Positions 1 to 7,342 of a stretch of 43,828 nt of DNA are shown here, in pieces (the first letter of the stretch is position 1; each line of letters opens with the position of its first letter). The position numbers and the translations under genes were made by a program. Source of the DNA: Alphaproteobacteria bacterium (GTDB lineage Bacteria; Pseudomonadota; Alphaproteobacteria; Micropepsales; Micropepsaceae); the NCBI GenBank assembly GCA_019242395.1, contig JAFAVP010000280.1, positions 1 to 43,828 on the forward strand. Direction: 5' to 3'. The notes under the pieces were generated by a model. It was not told where the DNA came from and did no database searches. It saw only the letters and a list, made by a program, of their open reading frames with translations.

Positions 1-859
1 CGCGCGCACCTTTGCCGTCGCGCTCCAGTGTTGGTACAAGATTGATAGCCAGTTTCTTCGTCAGCTTCAGAATGTGCTCCTGCACGGAAATCGGCTCCCC
101 CAGCACGGCTTGAGCGCGATAGGGCACATACGGCAGCAGCGGCGTGAAACTTTCGCCTGCGCGGCCCAGCGCCTGATCCAATCGATCGTTCAGCAGTTTC
201 CCGAAGCGTTGCGTCAGTGGCGCACGCGGCAGCGGCAGCAGATGACCGATAGTCTTCAACCCCAGATGTTTCAAAGTGGCGGCCGTCTTGTCCGGAATGC
301 GAAGCGCGGAAACGGGCAGCGGGGTGATAGCGTCGGCAATCTGACCATCCGCCACGATGATTTTGGATTGCTGTCCGAACTTCGCCAGTGCATGGGCCGC
401 GCCGATGCTGCTTGCGATGGCACCGCGCCCGGTGAAGGCACCCCGGGAGAGGCCCGCAATCATAGCGCGCAGCATCGCCGTTTCGCCGCCGAACAGGTGA
501 TCGCAGGCGGTGATATCGAGCGTGAGGCCGGAAGAACCCGCGCGTTCGTCTGCTTCCGGCCACGGCGCCACATAAGGCGAAAAGCGCGTGCACCAGTGTG
601 CGAGTTTTGCCAGCGCCGTGCGGTCCTTCTCCGGCTGCAAGGGGCGCGTCTGCAACAATGGCACACGCGCGCGCGCATCGGCCAGCAACTCGTCCGCATT
701 CAACCCCAGCGCAGCAGCGTGCGGATTCACCGCCGCCAGATGCCAGCCGCCGGTCCTCATCGTCACCAGCGCGAACGGCACGTTCGGATCAAGCGGCGGG
801 GTTTTCGCCTGCCGCTCGATCGCCCAGTTCGGAAGATAGACGCAAAGATATCGCGCCAT
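1..859 (-). CDS. imuB: ImuB, inactive Y-family polymerase-like protein (C-terminus beyond window)
   Basis: This is the N-terminal 286 residues of ImuB; the gene runs off the left edge. It begins MARYLCVYLPNWAIERQ, the usual ImuB opening. Active Y-family polymerases have an acidic V-D-M-D motif at this point; here it reads CVYLPNW, so the metal-binding aspartates are missing, as is known for ImuB. In the family ImuB is a non-catalytic adaptor that links the beta clamp with ImuA and the error-prone polymerase DnaE2 during SOS mutagenesis. A palm/finger-like region follows, including a helix-hairpin-helix-like stretch around residues 160-200 (LKHLGLKTIGHLLPLPRAPL). The gene overlaps the end of imuA by 71 nt in another frame, so the two should be co-transcribed and translationally coupled. 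dnaE2 would be expected just outside the window, which I cannot check. Confidence 0.93.
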   Translation of the reverse strand, partial: MARYLCVYLPNWAIERQAKTPPLDPNVPFALVTMRTGGWHLAAVNPHAAALGLNADELLADARARVPLLQTRPLQPEKDRTALAKLAHWCTRFSPYVAPWPEADERAGSSGLTLDITACDHLFGGETAMLRAMIAGLSRGAFTGRGAIASSIGAAHALAKFGQQSKIIVADGQIADAITPLPVSALRIPDKTAATLKHLGLKTIGHLLPLPRAPLTQRFGKLLNDRLDQALGRAGESFTPLLPYVPYRAQAVLGEPISVQEHILKLTKKLAINLVPTLERDGKGAR

Positions 860-1550
860 GATCCCATTCCATTTCCCATTCGCCCGTCTTTCCGCTGCGC
901 GCGTATTCCAGCGCGACGTGGAAGCGGGCGTTTTTGTAGAAACCGAATTCGTCGTGTGCGGATGGCGCCGGCGAAATGCGCCAGCGCGTGACGGCTGCGC
1001 TTGGGCTGCCGTCGTTGTAGCTACGCAGAAGAAGCACGGGCATATGCGCCTGCTCGGCTGCCAGATGCAACCGGCGGCTGGCGGTAAGATCCATTTTCTT
1101 TGCGCGCGTGCCAATCACGATGCCGATCCCGCCCAGTCGTAATCCTTCTTCCATAACCCACAGGCATTCGCGCGCATTGGTGCAGCGTACGAACACGATG
1201 CGCGCCGGATCGAGGCCGAAGAATTTCAGTCCTGGTGCATAGGGTACACCGAATGCGGACGCAGCTTTTGTGAAAGGCCAGAGGATAAATGATTTCAATG
1301 TGCCGGAGAGAAGAGTTATTAGAGCAAGCAAGAAGCCGATGGAGGCAGGTGTGCTGCGGTGATCTGCAGCCGCGACCTCGTGCAGTGCGCCAGTGGCAAC
1401 ACCGCCGTTCAGGCAAGCATCCACCCCCGCGATGCCGAGCGGCGCCACCTCTTCCCAGTGTGTTGTGAGGCTTGCAGCCTGGACAATCTGCCGCCGCAAT
1501 GCCCTCAGCCGAGCCTGACGGTCAGGTGAAACTTCAGTCAGTTTGTTCAT
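789..1550 (-). CDS. imuA: ImuA, SOS mutagenesis accessory protein
   Basis: This 253-residue RecA-like protein is the first gene of the imuA-imuB(-dnaE2) mutasome cassette, which copies past DNA lesions in many proteobacteria. Recognisable features are the N-terminal LRALRRQI helix, a Walker-A-like glycine stretch (NGGVATGALHEVAA, about residues 48-61) lacking the classical GKT, and the strand ARIVFVRC leading to the ECLWVMEEGLR helix, as in ImuA/SulA-like proteins. The C-terminus is read in a frame overlapping the first 71 nt of imuB. The chosen ATG at 1550 lies inside a LexA box and 7 nt after a good -10 element, so the message may be leaderless. A downstream start is the alternative. Confidence 0.9.
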   Translation of the reverse strand: MNKLTEVSPDRQARLRALRRQIVQAASLTTHWEEVAPLGIAGVDACLNGGVATGALHEVAAADHRSTPASIGFLLALITLLSGTLKSFILWPFTKAASAFGVPYAPGLKFFGLDPARIVFVRCTNARECLWVMEEGLRLGGIGIVIGTRAKKMDLTASRRLHLAAEQAHMPVLLLRSYNDGSPSAAVTRWRISPAPSAHDEFGFYKNARFHVALEYARSGKTGEWEMEWDHGAISLRLSSELGDRAAGENPAA

Positions 1551-1559
1551 CTTTTGTTC
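1545..1559 (-). promoter_or_regulatory. LexA box (GTTC-N7-GTTC) at imuA
   Basis: On the plus strand two GTTC half-sites lie at 1545-1548 and 1556-1559 with exactly 7 nt between them. On the imuA strand this reads GAAC-N7-GAAC. This direct repeat is the established LexA operator of alphaproteobacteria. It covers the region from the -10 element to the first codons of imuA, where repressor would block initiation. The outer half-site is also half of a perfect palindrome, GTTCTATAGAAC (1556-1567). Confidence 0.88.
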
Positions 1560-1587
1560 TATAGAACACGAGAATGGGGAGAGTCAA
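1558..1587 (-). promoter_or_regulatory. Predicted housekeeping sigma promoter of imuA
   Basis: On the minus strand TTGACT (1587-1582) and TATAGA (1563-1558) are separated by 18 nt, close to the sigma-70 consensus. Only 7 nt separate the -10 element from the imuA ATG, so transcription would begin at or next to the start codon. The -10 element lies inside the palindrome GTTCTATAGAAC and overlaps the LexA box. Confidence 0.65.
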
Positions 1588-1625
1588 TGTCCTTCATTCC
1601 GTCTGCTTTTGGCCAAGCAAGCCGG

Positions 1626-3116
1626 TTATTCCGCAGCAGCAAGCGGAATAAATTGTTCGAGCAGGCCGACAGGCAGGGCCAATAGAGCAACTTCGCCGTT
1701 TGCGCGTAAGGACGGCTCTGAAGCGAGCTGGCCGCTAGCATTACGCCGTGCTGGGATCGTCACGCCGGGCCGCCAGGTGCGCAGGCGTCCGTGGAGCATT
1801 CTGTCCAGGAAGCGCTCGCGAGTGTCCGGCTCATCGATCTCCTGCGCTACTTCCCTGCACAACTGCTCATAGGTTTGCGTGCGGTCGCCAGCACGCATTA
1901 CCGCCAACTTTGCGTAAGGCCCGATGATCAGCGACAGTTCGTCTGCCAGCCGCGTTATGGCGGCCGTGGGCCCGAGCCGTTGTACGGCCAATTCGCCCTG
2001 CGCACTCGCTACCTCTGGCGTGAGGTCGAATTCCGGCACCTCGTAGGCTTCGCCGCGCAATAGCAAATAGCGCCAACCATCGCTCCATTCCGGCATGATG
2101 AGCCGCTCGTCCGGTGCATACAGCAGCAGGCGCGATTCTTTCGCGATGCCTTCTGCCATCGCTGCCGAAACGCCCCCTGGCAGCATACAAGCGATCTCCG
2201 AACCCATTTGCTTTGGGTCCTGCAGCTTTTCATTAAGCCCGCTTTGCGTACTGGCCGACAAGGCACACGCGGTGGGATGCGGAAAGGCGATGCGATTGCG
2301 CTGAAACGAATACCAAATGCGCCTTACGATTTCGCCTTCGACCAGAACGCGGTCGAAATAGCTGCGCGTCCAGTAATGGACGCGGAAGCGGATCGATTCC
2401 TTATCCGGCTCGAAGCTGATGGGAGCCACGGTTACAGGTTTACTCTTCTCAACCAGCGCAAGATCGGAAACCAGCTCGCGCGCCAAATCGCAAATCTGTT
2501 GCGGTGGATGGTCGATGGGTCCGAGGAAACTGAACTCTGCCCGGTGCGCATCGTTGGTCTGCAGAACCTGGGTTGAAGCATCAGTGAGCTTTGCATTGGG
2601 AATCACCAGCAGCTGCCCATCGGGGCGGCGGCCGATCGCCGCGCGCCAATTCATGGATTCGATGCGCACCGTTTCGTTATCCAGCAGTACGCAATCACCC
2701 ACGCGCACCACACGGTCAGCATGGAGCGCCAACCCTGCGATCATGCTGGAGAGCGTGGGCTGCATGGCAAACCCCACGGCCGCCGTGACAATGGCCGATG
2801 TCGTGAGCACGGCTGTAAGATCGAAGCCGAAGTAGCGCAAGGTTGCGAAACTCGCCCCGAAAGTCAGCAATCCGTAGATGATGACGCGCTGAAACCCGGT
2901 GGGCTGCGCCCCGGTGAGGCTGGCGGCAAGGCTGAGAACCAGCTTGCCTGACAGTACCACCGCAAAAATGGCCGTAACCACAATGGCGGCCGCCTTCAGC
3001 ACCATGTGCGCGGTGCCCACGCCCAGCACGGGATCGCTCTCCGTAACTAAAGAGATCGCCCACAACAGCGTCGCCAGAACAAACGCAGGAATCAGTGTAG
3101 TGCGTGCGCGGTTCAC
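1626..3116 (-). CDS. MscS-family mechanosensitive channel with C-terminal regulatory extension
   Basis: This 496-residue inner-membrane protein has hydrophobic segments at about residues 8-25, 38-66 and 76-96. A pore helix and start of the MscS beta domain follow (AVGFAMQPTLSSMIAGLALHADR, then VGDCVLL, near residues 113-145), and an IPNAKL signature lies near 172-177. MscS channels open under membrane tension and release solutes during hypo-osmotic shock. After the MscS core (about residue 285) there is an extra 210-residue cytoplasmic part. Residues 328-362 (LLLYAPDERLIM...LLLRGEAYE) look like the start of a cyclic-nucleotide-binding fold. Residues 396-440 (LIIGPYAKLAVMRAG...ERFLDRM) resemble a helical module seen at the C-terminus of some bacterial kinases and cyclases. 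Its start overlaps the preceding haem-protein gene by 4 nt, so the two are likely co-translated. Channel call firm; C-terminal domains tentative. Confidence 0.85.
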   Translation of the reverse strand: MNRARTTLIPAFVLATLLWAISLVTESDPVLGVGTAHMVLKAAAIVVTAIFAVVLSGKLVLSLAASLTGAQPTGFQRVIIYGLLTFGASFATLRYFGFDLTAVLTTSAIVTAAVGFAMQPTLSSMIAGLALHADRVVRVGDCVLLDNETVRIESMNWRAAIGRRPDGQLLVIPNAKLTDASTQVLQTNDAHRAEFSFLGPIDHPPQQICDLARELVSDLALVEKSKPVTVAPISFEPDKESIRFRVHYWTRSYFDRVLVEGEIVRRIWYSFQRNRIAFPHPTACALSASTQSGLNEKLQDPKQMGSEIACMLPGGVSAAMAEGIAKESRLLLYAPDERLIMPEWSDGWRYLLLRGEAYEVPEFDLTPEVASAQGELAVQRLGPTAAITRLADELSLIIGPYAKLAVMRAGDRTQTYEQLCREVAQEIDEPDTRERFLDRMLHGRLRTWRPGVTIPARRNASGQLASEPSLRANGEVALLALPVGLLEQFIPLAAAE

Positions 3117-4000
3117 GGCTTTGTTCCAAGCTGCGCCAGCGCCTTGGCTAGACTGATCCGCAGCCGCTGGATCGCTTCAGCGAGTGTGCGAATTTCACGC
3201 GCGCCCGAGGCGGGCAGTTCCGGTGTTTTGGACGTCGAGCGACTGGCTTGTTCCGCAGCATGCGCCAGCTTGTCCAGCGGCCCTGCGACCGTCGCTTCCA
3301 TGGCTGCAGTGAGTGCGAAGTAGGCAATGGCGAAAATCAATGCAAGCCCACCGATTAGGATACTCACCAGTTCCAAGGTACTGCGGAATTGCTGCGTTAC
3401 CGGCACCGTCAACAATTGTACGGCTATAATATCGCCCATGTGCCAACCAAAGCCGTTGTTTGGGCCATATTTTGCCAGCATGGCTTTCGGCGCGCGTGCC
3501 GGCGTGTCATGGCAGATGAGGCACCTTTCGTCTTTGAGGCGCATCGGCCGCGCCAGATAGAACAGGCGCTGCCTGCCGGAATCGATCACGCCCCGCATCT
3601 CCGTCAAATTTGAGTCGCTGCGAAACTGGCGGATGAGATCGACTTCAAATGGTCCTGCGCGGTCGCTTGGCGCGGTCGGATTCAGCCCCGCCTCACGGTA
3701 GGTGTAGGCTGCGTCGCCGGAACTCACAGTGCGGAACACCGTCTGCGCGGCGAAAGCCGGAACGGTTTCTTCGTGGAAAACTGCATCGTTCAGCTTCTGG
3801 AAATTGGGCAGGATGTGCTTGGTCGTGTAGCCGCGCACCGCCATGGCGGATTGCAGCATCAGCTCCGCCTGCTGCCCGGCGTTGTCCATGGCCGCGTGTT
3901 CGAGCAGGAGATAGAACCCGCCGCCGCCGGCAAACAGCGCGATCAGGAACACGATCAGCAGATTGCGGCGAATCACGCCGCGAATGGTGGGTACGCTCAT
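3113..4000 (-). CDS. Membrane-anchored Tll0287/DUF3365-like haem sensor with HAMP segment
   Basis: This 295-residue protein has an N-terminal membrane anchor (about residues 12-34) and a periplasmic domain with a single c-type haem motif, C160-L-I-C163-H164. A second membrane helix (about 210-232) and a HAMP-like linker with a helical C-terminus (about 236-290, GPLDKLAHAAEQAS onward) follow. The periplasmic part, including the YLARPMRLKD segment just before CxxCH, fits the DUF3365 family (Tll0287-like), which often forms the sensing part of kinases, cyclases or chemoreceptors. Here the chain stops after HAMP with no kinase, cyclase or methyl-accepting domain. The gene is preceded by a plausible ribosome site (AAGGGG) and overlaps the downstream channel gene by 4 nt, so its partner may be that channel. 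Confidence 0.85.
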   Translation of the reverse strand: MSVPTIRGVIRRNLLIVFLIALFAGGGGFYLLLEHAAMDNAGQQAELMLQSAMAVRGYTTKHILPNFQKLNDAVFHEETVPAFAAQTVFRTVSSGDAAYTYREAGLNPTAPSDRAGPFEVDLIRQFRSDSNLTEMRGVIDSGRQRLFYLARPMRLKDERCLICHDTPARAPKAMLAKYGPNNGFGWHMGDIIAVQLLTVPVTQQFRSTLELVSILIGGLALIFAIAYFALTAAMEATVAGPLDKLAHAAEQASRSTSKTPELPASGAREIRTLAEAIQRLRISLAKALAQLGTKP

Positions 4001-4033
4001 GCCCGGCCCCTTACGGTGCTTTTGAAGCTTCGG

Positions 4034-5329
4034 CTACGACGTAGATACGCGCAAGGGCAGGGCTGGATTACCGTCGTAGGCCGAGTCCACGATGGCCGCA
4101 TACACTAAGGTGCGCAGGTCGCGGCGGAGCGCGAGGCGGGCCTCGGTGCCCATGACCTGGGTCATGAATACGACTGCAAGGTTTTCCCTGGGATCGATCC
4201 AGAAGGCTGTCGCGGCGGCCCCGCCCCAGAAATATTCACCGACGCTGCCGGGCACGTGCGTTTTGCTCAGATCGCACGTCACGCCGCAGCCGATGGAGAA
4301 ACCAACCCCCGCATAGCCCGCCTCGCTGAACATCCCTACGCCGGGTACCATGTCGGACATCATGCGGCCGCTAGGCAGCAGGTTAAGGCTGAACATCTCG
4401 ACCGTTTTGGGCGAGAGCAGGCGCACGCCATCCAATTCACCGCCGTTCAGCATCATGCGGCAGAAGCGCATGTAGTCTGCTGCTGTGGAGACGAGGCCGC
4501 CGCCGCCGGATTCCAGCTTGGGCGGCTCGGCATAGGCTGAGTTTGGCGCGCTATCCTGCAGCTCCAACCCGCCACCCTTTTTCGGCATGTAGCAGGAAGC
4601 GAAACGCTCAAGCTTGTTCGCGGGAACCGAGAATGCCGTGTCATGCATGCCCAACGGTTCGAAAATCCGGGTGCGGAGGAACTCACCAAAGGTTTGGCCG
4701 GACAGCTTCTGCACCAGATAACCAAGCACATCGATCGAGACCGAGTAGTTCCAGAAATCGCCCGGCGAGAAATCCAGCGGCAGATTCGCGAGTTGCTCGA
4801 CAAAAGCGTCCAGCCCACCGGGCGTCTGGAAATCGCCGACCTTGAACCGCCGGTATTCCGCGTCCACAACCGTGCGTGCCATGAAGCCGTAGGTGAGGCC
4901 GGAGGTGTGGGTGGTAAGATCGATCACCTTCATGCGCCGCTTCGGCAGCGCGGTAATGAACTGGCCCGTCGTATTCGTGGTTAGGCTCGGGATGCCGCTG
5001 ACATAAACACGTAGGTTCTTCCATGAGGGAATGAATGTGTGGACCTCGTCATCCAGCGCGATCTTGCCCTCTTCCACCAGCATCATCAGCGCCAACGCCG
5101 TAATCGGCTTGGTCATGGAATAGATGCGGAAGATCGCGTCTTCCTGCATTTTCCCACCGCGATCGAGGTCGATATGCCCGGCTATGCCGGTGTGCGCCAG
5201 CTCACCGCGCCGGAATACCTGTACGAGAAAACCGGGCAGCTGGCCGGTGGTGACGTATTTCTCCGTCATCACCCGATCGAGCCGCTTCAGCCGCTCGGTC
5301 GAGAGTCCCACGGATTCCGGCTTGCCCAT
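4034..5329 (-). CDS. Serine hydrolase, class C beta-lactamase/esterase family
   Basis: This 431-residue protein belongs to the beta-lactamase-fold serine hydrolases (EstB/DD-peptidase-like). The nucleophile motif is S71-M-T-K74 in IYSMTKPITALALM, and the second motif is Y195-S-V in FWNYSVSIDVLGYLV. A WGGAAATAFWIDP segment occupies the place of the KTG-type strand near residue 373. No signal peptide is seen, so it is probably cytoplasmic and more likely an esterase or transacylase than a resistance enzyme; the substrate cannot be told. The ATG is preceded by GGGAG with good spacing. It lies 33 nt upstream of the haem-protein gene on the same strand and could share its transcript. The 120-nt gap to the divergent acyl-CoA ligase must hold the promoter. 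Confidence 0.85.
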   Translation of the reverse strand: MGKPESVGLSTERLKRLDRVMTEKYVTTGQLPGFLVQVFRRGELAHTGIAGHIDLDRGGKMQEDAIFRIYSMTKPITALALMMLVEEGKIALDDEVHTFIPSWKNLRVYVSGIPSLTTNTTGQFITALPKRRMKVIDLTTHTSGLTYGFMARTVVDAEYRRFKVGDFQTPGGLDAFVEQLANLPLDFSPGDFWNYSVSIDVLGYLVQKLSGQTFGEFLRTRIFEPLGMHDTAFSVPANKLERFASCYMPKKGGGLELQDSAPNSAYAEPPKLESGGGGLVSTAADYMRFCRMMLNGGELDGVRLLSPKTVEMFSLNLLPSGRMMSDMVPGVGMFSEAGYAGVGFSIGCGVTCDLSKTHVPGSVGEYFWGGAAATAFWIDPRENLAVVFMTQVMGTEARLALRRDLRTLVYAAIVDSAYDGNPALPLRVSTS

Positions 5330-5449
5330 GCCACAGTCTCCCGAATTCTGCTGCGCGCCAGACTAGCGCAAAATCTTCCCGGGCCAACGGCATTGCCGCC
5401 AGCTGATTGCGGCGGCTAACGTAGCCAGAGAGAAATTCCTGAGCATGCG

Positions 5450-7198
5450 ATGTCCGAAGCCTCACCCTCGAAACCGCCTTGGCCGGCCATGTCGATTGCC
5501 AAGGCGCATGCGCTGCTCACGCAGCCCGGCTCGCCCCTTGAAATGGCAGAGGTAGAGATCCGCGGGATCAAGACACGCGTTTGGAGGAATGCGCCGCCCA
5601 CCCTGCGCGAGTTGCTTGCGCATGCCCGCACAACTTACGGAGCGCGGGAATTACTCATCTATGAGGACGAGCGTGTCAGCTGCGAGGCGTTCTATCGCGC
5701 CGCCGTCGCCGTGGCTCACGAGCTGCAGAAGCAGGGCGTTCAAACGGGTGATCGGGTGGCGCTCATCATGCGAAACCTGCCTGAATGGCCGGCGATCTTC
5801 TACGGCGCGGGGATCATTGGTGCGATCATCACGCCGCTGAACGCGTGGTGGACCGGGCCAGAATTGGAATATGGCCTGGCCGATTCCGGCGCCAAAATCG
5901 CCTTCGTCGATGCAGAACGGTTGGAGCGCATTGCAGAGCACTTAATCAATTGTCCGGGCCTCAAGCGCATATATGTCAGCCGATACAGCGATGAGCTGCC
6001 CAACCCGTTGGCGGTACGGCTGGAAGCTGTGATCGGGTCCGTTGCTGCATGGAGCAATTTGCCGGAGCGCCCGCTGCCCGATGTGGCGCTCGATACAGAT
6101 GACGATGCCACGATCCTCTACACCTCCGGCACGACGGGAAAGCCGAAGGGCGCGCTCGGCACCTACCGCAACATGCTGTCGAATATCATGGCGTCGGGAT
6201 GTTCGGCGGCGCGCAACTATCTACGCCGGGGCGAGATGCCGCCGATCCCGAGCCCGAATGACCCGCAGCGCTGCTCGCTGCTCTCCGTCCCGTTCTTCCA
6301 TGCCACGGGCTGCTTCGCGGTCCTAAATCCGTCCGTATTCAGCGGCGCCAAGCTGGTGCTGATGCGCAAATGGGATGTTGAACTCGCCATGCAGCTGATC
6401 GAGCGCGAGCGCATCAACATGGCGGGTGGCGTGCCCACCGTTGCGTGGCAATTGCTGGAGCATCCCAATCGCCACAAATACGATCTCTCGTCACTGGAGA
6501 GCGTCGCCTATGGCGGCGCGCCCTCGGCGCCGGAACTAGTGCGTAGGATCAAGGAGAATTTCCCGAAATCGCTGCCCGGCAATGGCTGGGGCATGACAGA
6601 GACCTCGGCCACCTGCACGACGCATTCGGCCGAAGATTACGAGCACCGGCCCGATTCCTGCGGGCCTGCGGTGCCGGTGTGCGATCTCAAGATCATGTCC
6701 TTGGATGGCGGGCGCGAATTGCCGGTTGGGGAAGTCGGCGAGTTATGGGCGCGCGGGCCCAATATCGTGAGGGGCTATTGGAACAAGCCGAAGGAAACGG
6801 CGGAGACGTTCATCGGTGGCTGGGTGAAGACGGGCGATCTCGCGCGGCTCGACGAGGAAGGCTTTTGCTTCATCATCGACCGTGCCAAGGACATGCTGAT
6901 CCGCGGCGGCGAGAACATCTACTGTGTGGAAGTCGAGAACGTGCTGTATGAGCACCCCGCAGTAATGGATGCCGCGCTGGTCCCGATCCCGCACCACACG
7001 CTTGGCGAGGAGCCCGGCGCTGTCGTGCACCTGAAGCCTGGCATGCACGCGACCGAAGAAGATATCCGCGCCTTCGTTGCCGGCAAGTTGGCCGCCTTCA
7101 AGGTTCCAGTGAAAGTTGTGTTCTGGCCGGAAACCCTCCCTCGCAACGCGAATGGAAAAATCCTCAAGCAGGAGCTTAGAAAGGTTTTCGCTACCTAG
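5450..7198 (+). CDS. Acyl-CoA ligase / AMP-dependent synthetase
   Basis: This 582-residue ANL-superfamily enzyme activates a carboxylic acid to acyl-AMP and then acyl-CoA. The ATP-binding P-loop is Y224-TSGTTGKPKG. The adenylate motif GWGMTETSATCT is near residue 380, the hinge/ATP motif KTGDLARLDEEGF near 464, and the catalytic lysine of the C-terminal domain is K570 in PRNANGKILKQ. Layout and length match fatty- or aryl-acid CoA ligases, but the substrate is not clear. The ATG at 5450 has no strong ribosome site. A start at 5489 would keep all motifs, though the first 13 residues do not look out of place. It is followed 144 nt later by the aldolase/dehydrogenase gene on the same strand. Confidence 0.88.
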   Translation: MSEASPSKPPWPAMSIAKAHALLTQPGSPLEMAEVEIRGIKTRVWRNAPPTLRELLAHARTTYGARELLIYEDERVSCEAFYRAAVAVAHELQKQGVQTGDRVALIMRNLPEWPAIFYGAGIIGAIITPLNAWWTGPELEYGLADSGAKIAFVDAERLERIAEHLINCPGLKRIYVSRYSDELPNPLAVRLEAVIGSVAAWSNLPERPLPDVALDTDDDATILYTSGTTGKPKGALGTYRNMLSNIMASGCSAARNYLRRGEMPPIPSPNDPQRCSLLSVPFFHATGCFAVLNPSVFSGAKLVLMRKWDVELAMQLIERERINMAGGVPTVAWQLLEHPNRHKYDLSSLESVAYGGAPSAPELVRRIKENFPKSLPGNGWGMTETSATCTTHSAEDYEHRPDSCGPAVPVCDLKIMSLDGGRELPVGEVGELWARGPNIVRGYWNKPKETAETFIGGWVKTGDLARLDEEGFCFIIDRAKDMLIRGGENIYCVEVENVLYEHPAVMDAALVPIPHHTLGEEPGAVVHLKPGMHATEEDIRAFVAGKLAAFKVPVKVVFWPETLPRNANGKILKQELRKVFAT

Positions 7199-7342
7199 GG
7201 CATTTTTTCGCGATGAAGAATTTTGGCACGGCACGGACACTCTACTCGGGACGAAAGGGCGGGTAAGTAAGCCCCTGTTCGCGAGCTTCCAAAACTGTGA
7301 GGTTTGCAGTTAGGTGCAACAGTTCAACGGAGAAGCGCGCGC

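Noticed and set aside
74-991. Plus-strand 305-codon open frame opposite imuB
   Set aside because: It is Arg/Gln/His-rich with no domain and lies antisense to the recognisable ImuB; typical of GC-rich DNA.
4034-5329. Antibiotic-resistance beta-lactamase
   Set aside because: It has the fold motifs SMTK and YSV but no signal peptide, and resembles EstB-type esterases more than AmpC.
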